Positions 7,969-15,865 of a stretch of 41,119 nt of DNA are shown here, piece after piece. A program made the translations under genes and the position numbers. The stretch lies in contig CAMLNE010000002.1 in the NCBI GenBank assembly GCA_946481265.1, positions 1 through 41,119 of the forward strand, in the 5' to 3' direction. The notes under the pieces were generated by a model, which worked only from the letters and a program-made list of their open reading frames with translations, was not told the DNA's origin and searched no databases. Position 1 is the stretch's first letter. Every line of letters starts with the position of its first letter. This DNA comes from an uncultured Panacagrimonas sp. GTDB taxonomy: Bacteria; Pseudomonadota; Gammaproteobacteria; Nevskiales; Nevskiaceae.

Positions 7969-9436
7969 GCTCGCGCGGCTCATCGCCTTGATGCTCGCGC
8001 TGGCGTGCACGGCGGCGCTCGCCGGTGCCAGCGCCGGTCCGGTCGTGGTCGGATCCAAGGTGTTCACCGAGTCCGTGATCCTGGGCGAGGTCGCCACCCA
8101 GGTGCTTCGCAGCGCCGGCATCGACGCGCGGCACCGGCGCGAGCTGGGCGGCACGACGGTGCTCTGGAGCAGCCTGCGCCGGGGAGATCTCGACTGCTAC
8201 GCCGAGTACAGCGGAACGCTGCGCGCCGAGATCTACGCGCGCCAGGCGCCCACATCGGATGCCGACCTGGCTGCCTTGCTGCAGCGCGACGGCGTCTGGG
8301 CTTCACCCTCCATCGGTTTCGACAACACCTACGTGCTGGGCATGCAGCGGGCGGTGGCGCGGAAGCTGTCCGTGACGCGCGTGTCGGACCTGGTTTCGCA
8401 TCCCGGGCTACGCCTGGCCTTCAGCAACGAGTTTCTCGATCGCGTCGACGGCTGGCCGGGACTGCGCGCGGCCTACGGACTGCCGCAGACCGACGTGCGC
8501 GGCATGGATCACGATCTGGCCTATCGCGCCCTTGCCGCGGGATCCATCGACGTCACGGACCTGTATTCGACCGACGCCGAGATCGCCTACTACGACCTGC
8601 TCGCGCTGCAGGACGACCGGCATTACTTCCCGGACTACGATGCCGTGTTCCTGTGCCGCGCCGACGTGGGGCGCGAAGTGCGCGAGGCCCTGGCCCAGCT
8701 TGCCGGCCGGATCGACGCCGCCACCATGGCGCGGCTCAACGCCCGCGCCAAGCTCGACCAGGTCCCCGAGGCGCAGGTCGCCCGCGCCTTCATCGGCGAT
8801 GCGCTGGGCCTGGAGTCGCGGATCGAGCAGGTCCATCGTGCCGATCGCTTGCTGCGGCGCACCCTCGAGCACCTGTTCATGGTCGGGCTGTCGCTCATCG
8901 CGGCCGTGCCCTTCGCCGTCGCGCTGGGCATCGTGGCATTCCGGCGTGCCGGGCTGAGCCGGGCCATCTTCGCGGTGGCGGACGTGCTGCAGACCATCCC
9001 GGCGCTCGCGTTGCTGGTGTTTCTGATCCCCTGGCTGGGCATCGGATACGCACCGGCGGTCGTGGCCCTGTTCGTCTACAGCCTGCTGCCGATCCTGCGC
9101 AACACGCATGCCGGCCTCGCCGATATTCCGCAGGACCTGCGCGACTCGGCAGATGCCCTGGGCCTGTCCGCCCTGGCCCGGCTGCGCCTGGTCGAGGCGC
9201 CGCTGGCGGCCCGCTCCATCCTGGCCGGCATCAAGACGGCCGCCGTCATCAATGTCGGCACCGCGACCCTGGGTGCGCTGATCGGCGCCGGCGGCTACGG
9301 TCAGTCGATCCTGACCGGCATCCGGCTGGACGACCACGCCCTGATCCTCGAAGGCGCGATACCGGCCGCGCTGCTCGCCCTCGTCGCCCAAGTGGGGTTC
9401 GGCATGCTCGAGCGCCGCTGGGTGCGGGTTCGCTGA
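7961..9436 (+). CDS. Substrate-binding/permease fusion of ABC importer, Opu/EgtU-like
   Basis: The 491-residue protein has a signal peptide or anchor (residues 1-27), then an OpuAC-type binding domain (about 28-290; GSKVFTESVILGE and the Asp-Cys-Tyr-Ala-Glu-Tyr-Ser-Gly-Thr segment are typical of the family), then a permease domain with about five to six hydrophobic segments and an EAA-like loop (about 305-491). It would bind a quaternary-amine-type ligand outside the inner membrane and pass it through. The start ATG overlaps the ATPase stop. In the published ergothioneine transporter EgtU the permease comes first and the binding domain last; here the order is the reverse. Adjacent ergothioneine synthesis suggests ergothioneine or its precursor hercynine/betaine as ligand; this is inference. 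Confidence 0.85.
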   Translation: MARLARLIALMLALACTAALAGASAGPVVVGSKVFTESVILGEVATQVLRSAGIDARHRRELGGTTVLWSSLRRGDLDCYAEYSGTLRAEIYARQAPTSDADLAALLQRDGVWASPSIGFDNTYVLGMQRAVARKLSVTRVSDLVSHPGLRLAFSNEFLDRVDGWPGLRAAYGLPQTDVRGMDHDLAYRALAAGSIDVTDLYSTDAEIAYYDLLALQDDRHYFPDYDAVFLCRADVGREVREALAQLAGRIDAATMARLNARAKLDQVPEAQVARAFIGDALGLESRIEQVHRADRLLRRTLEHLFMVGLSLIAAVPFAVALGIVAFRRAGLSRAIFAVADVLQTIPALALLVFLIPWLGIGYAPAVVALFVYSLLPILRNTHAGLADIPQDLRDSADALGLSALARLRLVEAPLAARSILAGIKTAAVINVGTATLGALIGAGGYGQSILTGIRLDDHALILEGAIPAALLALVAQVGFGMLERRWVRVR

Positions 9437-9531
9437 GTCGACTCGTCCGACCCGGCGGTCAGCCGTCACCGGCGCGTGACGAGGTGGAGCGCTTGGGCGG
9501 TGGCGTGGGTGGCGGAGGACCGGGGCGGGTC

Positions 9532-9560
9532 CGAGCGCCGGATCCCGTCCTCGGCGCTCG
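9532..9560. terminator. Hairpin between convergent genes
   Basis: CGAGCGCCG (9532-9540) and CGGCGCTCG (9552-9560) form a perfect 9-base stem with an 11-base loop, between the stops of the rightward transporter gene (9436) and the leftward permease gene (9567). It could end transcription in both directions, although neither side has a T-run. Confidence 0.5.
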
Positions 9561-9566
9561 CGCAGC

Positions 9567-12212
9567 TCAGCCGAAATCCGGATCGATGACGGTGCGCGCC
9601 GCCGCTTCGTGCTCCACGATCGCGACGTCCAGGTTGCGCGCGGCCTCCAGCGACGACGCGATCGCCTTCTCCAGCGCCTCGACATGCGCGGCACGCTTCG
9701 CGGGGTCCGCTTCGGGCTCCGGCTCCTCCTGCCGCAGTCGGGCCAGTCGGGCTTCGCTGCGTGCCAGCCCCTCCCTGGCCTTGGCCAGGCGGGCCGAGGC
9801 GTCTTCGTAGCGGTCGCGCGCCGCACTCCGGTCACGCGCGGTGCCCTCATCCGGATCGGCAGCCAGCTTCACGTCCTTCGCGGCCATGGTCAGCACCACC
9901 ACCGGCAGCCGCGGCAGGATGTCGTTAAGGGGATTTCCGAACGGACCCTTGAAGCCGTCGGCCTCCAGACTGAACGGCAGGAACACGATTGATGATGTCC
10001 CCGAATGTTCTGACAGACTCTCCACCGAGGGGTTTTCCACCACGACCATGTCGGCAGTGATGCGCACCGAGGCCAGCAGCTCCTGCAGCGACGCGTGCTC
10101 GGATTCATCGGCTCCGGGCGCCGCCGGAACGAGCACGCGGATCGTCGCGGAGCGCCATTCGGGGCTGCGCGTGAGCAGGTAGGCCAGCAGCAGCATCAGC
10201 TGTCCGGTCTGGTTCTCCGACCACCAGACGTCGATGACGCGGTCGGCCGCCGGCTTTTCCGACAGCGCTGCCCATTCCGACCCTTCGGCATCGAGCATCA
10301 GCAGGTTGCAGCCGAGGCGGAATGCGGTGCGCTGGTTCTGGCCGAAGCGCGCCTGCTCCCAGTGCCCCACCACGCCGTTCGGCGCTTCGATCCAGTTCGA
10401 GATCACGGTGTTGACGCCGATCGGACCGATGCCCACCGACTGCACCAGCATCGGCACGGCCAGGTCGACGCTCGGCGCGACCACCACCAGCGGGAAGATG
10501 TTCAGGTCCAGCGCACGGATCTCGTCGGCGAGACCCTTCTGCGCTTCCTCGCGCGCGGCCAGCATGCGCTGGCCCGTTCCTTCGAGGACCCGCACGACCG
10601 TGGTGATCCCGCTGCCGCCTTCGAGCCAGGAGGCCAGGTACAGCAACTGCCCGCGCCGCTTCGGGCTGTCCGAGAAAGCCAGGATGTAGGGGCGCCAGTC
10701 GCGCGGATGCTCGGATTGCGCCGCCGCCGACAACAGGTGCGTGCGCACCCGCTGCAGATCGTGCGAGCGCCCGCTGTCGGCCCATCGCGACGACACGCCG
10801 CGCAGCTTCAGGTACTGGAAGAGCCCGACCAGGACGGTCAGGGCGGCCAGCGCCGACACCACGTCGATGGCGAACATCACGGCACCGCAGGCGACCATTC
10901 CCGCGAAGCTCAGCTCCGGGCGGTACCAGCGGAACCGCGGCCGGAACGAGGGGCTCGCCGCGCGTGCCTCGAAGTACGTGGCGTAGTTGAGCAGGCCGTA
11001 CGACACCAGGAAGAACATCGAGACGACCATGGCGATCAGGTTCAGGTTGCCCAGACCGATCACGCCCATGGCGACGATGCCCGCAAGGATGACGCCGCGT
11101 CGCGGGTTGTCGTTCTCGCCCACTCCGGCCGCAAACGGCCGCAGCACCGGGAATACCCGGTCGCGGGCCAGCGACTGCAGGATGCGCGGCGCGCCCATGA
11201 ACGACGCCAGCGCCGACGACAGCGTGGCCGCGAAGATGCCCAGGTCGATCAGCCATGCGCCGAAGGCATCGCGCTTCATCACGCCGTAGTCGGTGGCCAG
11301 CACGTCCATCGGCTGCGAGCCCGCCAGCAGGAGGGTGGCGCCCACGTAGACCAGGATCGACACGCCCACGGCGGAGAAGGTCCCCAGGGGCAGGCTGCGC
11401 GCAGGGTCGCGCAGGTCTCCCGACATGCTCACGCCCTGCGTGAATCCGGTGACCGCCGGGAAGAACAGCGCGAACGCCGCCCAGAACGGAAGGCCGTTCT
11501 CGGGCATGGGCATGCTGCGCATCAGCGTGGCCTGGTCGAACATCGACCACGCACCCAGGGCGAACGACAGCAACGCCGCGGCCATGCAGGCCATGATGGC
11601 GTACTGGAAGCGCGTGGCCCAGTCGGCGCCCATCCAGGCAAGCGCGAACAGCAGCCCCACCGCCAGCAGCGCGAAGCCCTGCGCCAACTGCGGATGCGGG
11701 TCGGTGAACAAGGCGGCAGCCGCCTCGCCGAAGCCCATGCAGTAGAAGCCGATCGAGACAGACTGGGCGAGAAACAGCACCACGCCGATCGCACCGCCAT
11801 ACCCGAGGCCCAGCGTGCGCGAGATCAGGTAGTAGTCCCCGCCGCTCTTGACCTTCAGGTTGGTGGCGATCGCGGCGAGTGAAAAGCTGGTCAGGATGGA
11901 GATCGTGTTGGCGAGCAGGATCATGCCCATCGCGCGGACCAGGCCGCTGTTGCCCACGACGTACCCCAGCCGCAGGAACAGGATCAGCCCGACGATCGTC
12001 ATGATGCTGGGCGTGAAGACGCCCGCGAACGTACCCAGCTTGCTGGGTCCGGCCTGCGCGGACCGATCGAAGTACCGGCTGATCATCGGGTCGGGCGCAT
12101 CGTCCTGGCCCGGAGCCCGGGCGTCCGTCGCGCTCGAGCGGGGGCCTGTCGCTGCGCATCGATCGGATCCGGCCGCGTGGGCGTCCCCAGCCCTGCGCCG
12201 GTGATAAAGCAC
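9567..12212 (-). CDS. APC-superfamily permease, SLC12 (cation-chloride cotransporter)-like
   Basis: The 881-residue protein has about 12 membrane segments (residues about 55-475) beginning with the GTFAGVFTPSIMTIVGLILF segment typical of SLC12-like and related amino-acid permeases, then a large cytosolic C-terminal half (about 480-881) resembling the SLC12 C-terminal domain. The last 90 residues are highly charged (Lys/Arg/Glu/Ala-rich) and likely form a coiled coil. Transported ion or solute is unknown. A GGGAG site precedes the ATG at 12212, but the first 42 residues look like low-complexity filler; an ATG at 12086 (MISRYFDRS) is the alternative start and is where homology begins. It follows the ABM-fold gene by 108 bases on the same strand. 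Confidence 0.85.
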   Translation of the reverse strand: MLYHRRRAGDAHAAGSDRCAATGPRSSATDARAPGQDDAPDPMISRYFDRSAQAGPSKLGTFAGVFTPSIMTIVGLILFLRLGYVVGNSGLVRAMGMILLANTISILTSFSLAAIATNLKVKSGGDYYLISRTLGLGYGGAIGVVLFLAQSVSIGFYCMGFGEAAAALFTDPHPQLAQGFALLAVGLLFALAWMGADWATRFQYAIMACMAAALLSFALGAWSMFDQATLMRSMPMPENGLPFWAAFALFFPAVTGFTQGVSMSGDLRDPARSLPLGTFSAVGVSILVYVGATLLLAGSQPMDVLATDYGVMKRDAFGAWLIDLGIFAATLSSALASFMGAPRILQSLARDRVFPVLRPFAAGVGENDNPRRGVILAGIVAMGVIGLGNLNLIAMVVSMFFLVSYGLLNYATYFEARAASPSFRPRFRWYRPELSFAGMVACGAVMFAIDVVSALAALTVLVGLFQYLKLRGVSSRWADSGRSHDLQRVRTHLLSAAAQSEHPRDWRPYILAFSDSPKRRGQLLYLASWLEGGSGITTVVRVLEGTGQRMLAAREEAQKGLADEIRALDLNIFPLVVVAPSVDLAVPMLVQSVGIGPIGVNTVISNWIEAPNGVVGHWEQARFGQNQRTAFRLGCNLLMLDAEGSEWAALSEKPAADRVIDVWWSENQTGQLMLLLAYLLTRSPEWRSATIRVLVPAAPGADESEHASLQELLASVRITADMVVVENPSVESLSEHSGTSSIVFLPFSLEADGFKGPFGNPLNDILPRLPVVVLTMAAKDVKLAADPDEGTARDRSAARDRYEDASARLAKAREGLARSEARLARLRQEEPEPEADPAKRAAHVEALEKAIASSLEAARNLDVAIVEHEAAARTVIDPDFG

Positions 12213-12320
12213 ATCACTCCCATCGTTCCGGACTCCTCGCTCGTGTCAGGCCGATCGAAGGGTAACCCCGACCGCGCAAGACCGGCGGCGAGTCGATCGC
12301 GATGAAGCCGCGCCGGGCAT

Positions 12321-12899
12321 TCAGGAACTCGCGCGCGGATACAGCCAACGCGTGAAGAGGCGGGTCAGGAAGGGTGCGATTGCCCAGGTCATGGCCACGA
12401 CGATCAGCGCCGTGAGCAGCATCACCCGCGGGAACGACGGCCAGCTGGCCAGAAGCGGGGACAGCAGGGTCAGCACGATCCACACCGTGGGGCAGATGCC
12501 CAGCCAGGTGACGAACGCCACTTTCCAGCGCGGCGGTGGCGGCTTTCCCTTCGAGGCAAACCAGTGCTCGAGCCCCGGAATCAGCTGGTGACCGCTCTCG
12601 GCCTCGGTGTGCGGCGCCATCTCGGCCAGCCAGTGAGCGCGCTCCGCCGATCCCTGCCAGTTGCGCAGGTGAGCCTGCGTGTCGAAAGCAAAGACGACGT
12701 GGTAGAGACGCGTCTGGGCCCCATCGCCCTCGGCCGGCGACACCATGTACCCGCCCAGATGCCCCGGGAACCCGCGCGCCGCCGCCATCATGCCCTCGTT
12801 GGCCAGCACGAACTCCGCCTCGTGTCCGGCCCGCGCGTGACGCGCCACCAGCACGGTGACCGCGTTCGGCCCTGCAGCCGGGGACGCTGCTGCGCTCAT
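12321..12899 (-). CDS. Membrane-anchored antibiotic-biosynthesis-monooxygenase (ABM)-like protein
   Basis: The 192-residue protein has an N-terminal dimeric alpha/beta-barrel domain of the ABM type (residues about 14-110: VTVLVARHARAGHEAEF, then RLYHVVFAFDTQAHLRNW) and two hydrophobic segments near the C-terminus (about 128-150 and 157-178), so the domain is probably tethered to the inner membrane. Proteins of this layout are common and mostly uncharacterised. The ATG at 12899 lacks a good ribosome site. It may form a transcription unit with the permease downstream. Family level is clear; function is not. Confidence 0.8.
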   Translation of the reverse strand: MSAAASPAAGPNAVTVLVARHARAGHEAEFVLANEGMMAAARGFPGHLGGYMVSPAEGDGAQTRLYHVVFAFDTQAHLRNWQGSAERAHWLAEMAPHTEAESGHQLIPGLEHWFASKGKPPPPRWKVAFVTWLGICPTVWIVLTLLSPLLASWPSFPRVMLLTALIVVAMTWAIAPFLTRLFTRWLYPRASS

Positions 12900-13250
12900 G
12901 ACCGGACGGCTCGCATCGACGCGCTTTCCGGATCCGCAAAGCGCAGGTGGAAGGCGTCAAGCCGGGCGGACGCAATTGCTGCGGCGACGCCTCCGCTCAC
13001 GATGGACGGGTGCGCCGCGGCGACACGAACGGCAGTGGAGGTCATGGGCGACGCTCATGGAAGGGGCGAGGCGCAGCATGATTCCGCCTACCAAGAATTT
13101 CCAGGACGCCTCCGGGAGGTCCGCGACGCGCGCCCGGCGACCCGCGCCACGTGCGGGACCGGGCGCGGTTCGCAAGAGCCGCGGCGCGGCCGACGGCGTC
13201 GACGGGTCGGGCGCAGCAGGCTGCGCGCGGCCCATGCGGCCGCGTGTCGA
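12900..13250. other. Intergenic stretch without a recognisable gene
   Basis: About 350 bases between the ABM-like gene (which reads left) and the end of the Rieske gene. The open frames here are arginine-rich shadows without homology. It should hold the promoter of the ABM-like gene; I see no clear motif. Confidence 0.5.
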
Positions 13251-14321
13251 TCAGGCCGCCACGCCCTGCTGCGCCGCCATGCCGCCCGCCTCTTCGCGGA
13301 TCAGCTTGTCGAGCACCCACAGCATCTTGCCGGGACCGGCATCGTGGCCGATGTTGATCAGCTTGCGGTCGGGTTCTTCCTTGCGGCGGATGTGCTGCGC
13401 CTCGAGCATGATCTTGTCCTCGGTGAACGCCTCGTCGAGCGTTCCGCCCAGCAGGTTGCTCATGCCGGGAAATTCCGTGGCGTCGCTGCAGCCCCAGGAA
13501 TAGTAGTAGTCGACCGAATTCTCGTCGCAGGGCGTCACGGTCTGGCAGGTCCAGGTGTCGACGACGAGCTTTCCGTTGGACTCGCCCTCGGTTGCCGTGC
13601 CGGCGATGAACGCGCGGAAGCGCATGATCCAGTTGCACGGCACCGTGTGCTGGATGTCGAAGCAGATGTCGAGCTTGGCGCCCTTCGGGAACAGGTGGGC
13701 CACCGCGCCGGTCGGATCGACCGAGCGCACCCAGAAGAGCGTGTTGAGTCCGCGCGGCGTGATCTCGTACTTCGGCTTGATATGCCCGTAGGCCGGATCG
13801 CCGCCCACCGTCTTCTCGTGCACCCAGGTCAGGTGGCTCAGATCGGCGAGGTTCTCGATCTCCCAGCGGTAGTTGGTCTCGACATGCATCTGCGAGGTCT
13901 TGAGGTTCCAGCCCTTTTCGCCCGGCCCGACCGAGAAACAGATCAGGTTCGGGTCGGCCTTCGCCGGATCGCCCATCCAGACCCAGATCCAGTTGTCCTT
14001 CTCGACGACGGGAAAGGCGCGCACGCAGGCCTTCTCGGGAATCGTGTCCTGCCCCGGGATCTCCTCGCAGACGCCATCGCTGCGAAACTTGATGCCGTGG
14101 TACATGCAGCGCAGCGAATCGCCTTCCTTGCGACCGAGCGACAGCGCGGCCTGGCGATGCGGGCAGCGATCCTCCAGTGCAACCATGCCACCGTCGGGCT
14201 TGCGGTACAGCACGACGCGCATCCCGGCGATCTTGCGCGCGATGATGGACTTGTGGCCCTGGTGGACCATGTGGTCCCAGCCCGCGCAGTACCAGGCGTT
14301 CCTGAGAAAGATTTCAGCCAT
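13251..14321 (-). CDS. Rieske non-heme iron oxygenase, alpha subunit (VanA-like)
   Basis: The 356-residue protein is a Rieske-type oxygenase of the shorter, vanillate-demethylase-like branch. The Rieske [2Fe-2S] ligands are C53, H55, C72 and H75 (CPHR...CMYHG). The mononuclear iron site motif is N157-x2-D160-x2-H163-x4-H168. These enzymes hydroxylate or demethylate aromatic or similar substrates using electrons from a ferredoxin-type reductase. No reductase gene is adjacent, so it must borrow one from elsewhere (the phenol hydroxylase reductase of this window is a different type). The start follows CAGGAGACC, a good ribosome site. An AraC-family gene lies directly upstream in the same direction and is the likely regulator. 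The substrate is unknown. Confidence 0.9.
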   Translation of the reverse strand: MAEIFLRNAWYCAGWDHMVHQGHKSIIARKIAGMRVVLYRKPDGGMVALEDRCPHRQAALSLGRKEGDSLRCMYHGIKFRSDGVCEEIPGQDTIPEKACVRAFPVVEKDNWIWVWMGDPAKADPNLICFSVGPGEKGWNLKTSQMHVETNYRWEIENLADLSHLTWVHEKTVGGDPAYGHIKPKYEITPRGLNTLFWVRSVDPTGAVAHLFPKGAKLDICFDIQHTVPCNWIMRFRAFIAGTATEGESNGKLVVDTWTCQTVTPCDENSVDYYYSWGCSDATEFPGMSNLLGGTLDEAFTEDKIMLEAQHIRRKEEPDRKLINIGHDAGPGKMLWVLDKLIREEAGGMAAQQGVAA

Positions 14322-14418
14322 GGAAAGGGTCTCCTGAATATGGGGTCGTGCCGGGTCCGCCTTGCCCAGCGGCGCCGGCCCTCGGTGCGGCAATCACGCT
14401 TCCCGATTGGCCATGGAT

Positions 14419-14449
14419 GCTAGAAGCCCCTGCCGCGGGGTCCTCTAGC
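14419..14449. promoter_or_regulatory. Inverted repeat upstream of Rieske gene
   Basis: GCTAGA and TCTAGC enclose a CCCC/GGGG inner stem with a small loop. It lies about 100 bases upstream of the Rieske start and 60 bases past the AraC stop, so it may be the AraC-gene terminator or part of the Rieske promoter. There is no T-run after it. Confidence 0.35.
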
Positions 14450-14509
14450 CAAAAGGGTTGGACTTTGCGTACGGCAGCAGCCCGCAGCGGCGCGTCGCCG
14501 CGCAAACCG

Positions 14510-15631
14510 CTACGCGCAGGGCGCGAGTCGGCGTTGCGAGCGGAAATCGCGGGGGGTCACGCCGAAGTGCGCCTTGAACAGGCGGCTGAAGGTCGCGTAG
14601 TCGGCAAACCCGGCGTCGAAGGCCAGGTGCATCAGCTTCTGGTGCGCCCGGTCGGGATCCTCCAGCGAACGCTTCGCCATTTCGAGCCGGACGTCATGGA
14701 TCAGTTTCGACGGTGTCAGGCGGTGGGCCCGAAACAGCAGGTAGAGCGAGCGGCGCGACATGCACAGCGCCGACGCGAGCTGGTCCGGACCCAGCGCCGG
14801 GTCGGCCAGGTGCTCGGCGATGTGGCGCCTGGCCCTGGCCATCAGCGTGTCGCCCGGCGTGCGGCCACCGCGCGCCGGCACCTCGCCGCGCAATGCGCTG
14901 GACAGCATCCACTTCACCGCCGTCAGCACCGGGCCGCCTTCCTTGGCGACGACATCCGCCGGCTGGTTGTTCAGCGACATCAGCGCGCCCAGCGCGGCGC
15001 GCGGCCCGACCCCGTCGATCAGCTTGCGTCCGCAGACCCCGCGGCTGATCCGGTCCCAGTTGGGAAAGGCGTCCCCCGGCACCAGCAGCACCGCGAGGCG
15101 GGAGCGGTCGGACAGGCGCAGCCGGTACGGGCGCGAGGTGTCGCAGACACCGACGTCTCCTGCCTCGAGCCGGAACGAACGCCCGTCCTGTTCGGCCTCG
15201 GTGCGGCTCGACAGCTGCCACATGAGCTGGATGTGACCCGCCCGCGAAGCCTCCCCGAGGTGGCGTGAACGGGTCGCCTCGCAGGCGCCCACGCGGAACG
15301 TCGAAAACAGTGCGCCGCCAACCCGGTAGAGGGTCACATCCGCATCGAACGATGCGCCGCCGCCATCGCGAAGCTCCAGCCAGGGAAAGTGGTCGTGGAG
15401 GAATTCCGTCCACGCCTCGAACGATCCGAGGCGCACCGCGCCTGGCGTGGCCGATTGCGTGGCGGCGGGAGCGGAAGCGGCCTCGGTCCGCGGCGCCGCT
15501 GTGACGGGCGCTGCCGCGAAGTGCCCGGCCAGGTGATCGCGAAGCCGCCGGGAGCGCAGATCCCGCTCCGCCACCACGGCGTGAGGCCCCATCGACGCGC
15601 CGCCATTGGCCACCGCAACCGGATCTCTCAC
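14510..15631 (-). CDS. AraC-family transcriptional regulator
   Basis: About 373 residues. The C-terminal 100 residues contain the double helix-turn-helix of the AraC/XylS family (DQLASALCMSRRSLYLLF and then LAFDAGFADYATFSRLFKAHFGVTPRDFRS). The N-terminal part has the AraC-binding-like fold seen in regulators of ring-hydroxylating oxygenases (FRLEAGDVGVCDTSRPY). I choose the GTG at 15631 because GAGGA precedes it by six bases; the ATG at 15592 is the alternative. It lies upstream of the Rieske oxygenase gene in the same direction, so control of that gene by an aromatic inducer is likely, by analogy. No ligand can be named. Confidence 0.87.
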   Translation of the reverse strand: MRDPVAVANGGASMGPHAVVAERDLRSRRLRDHLAGHFAAAPVTAAPRTEAASAPAATQSATPGAVRLGSFEAWTEFLHDHFPWLELRDGGGASFDADVTLYRVGGALFSTFRVGACEATRSRHLGEASRAGHIQLMWQLSSRTEAEQDGRSFRLEAGDVGVCDTSRPYRLRLSDRSRLAVLLVPGDAFPNWDRISRGVCGRKLIDGVGPRAALGALMSLNNQPADVVAKEGGPVLTAVKWMLSSALRGEVPARGGRTPGDTLMARARRHIAEHLADPALGPDQLASALCMSRRSLYLLFRAHRLTPSKLIHDVRLEMAKRSLEDPDRAHQKLMHLAFDAGFADYATFSRLFKAHFGVTPRDFRSQRRLAPCA

Positions 15632-15865
15632 GTGCCTTCCTCTTGGTGGGCGTACGCCGCGAGGACATCGCCCTTTATGGCCGGAGTCCGCCTGCGCGAG
15701 CCCCCGGCGTGATCGATGGCCGAGTGTTTCCCCGCCATCGCGCGGGCAGCACCAACCATAAGAGTCAGACTGCACCCGGGCGCCGGAAACGGCTGGCGCA
15801 TGCCGGACGGGTGGGTCGATCGTTTTGGTTGGTCGGGCGGGGCGGGCGCGAGGCGCCACCCGGCT

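Noticed and set aside
7228..9436. Calling the transporter a glycine betaine importer outright
   Set aside because: The subfamily includes betaine, choline, carnitine and ergothioneine transporters; context favours the last, and sequence alone cannot decide.
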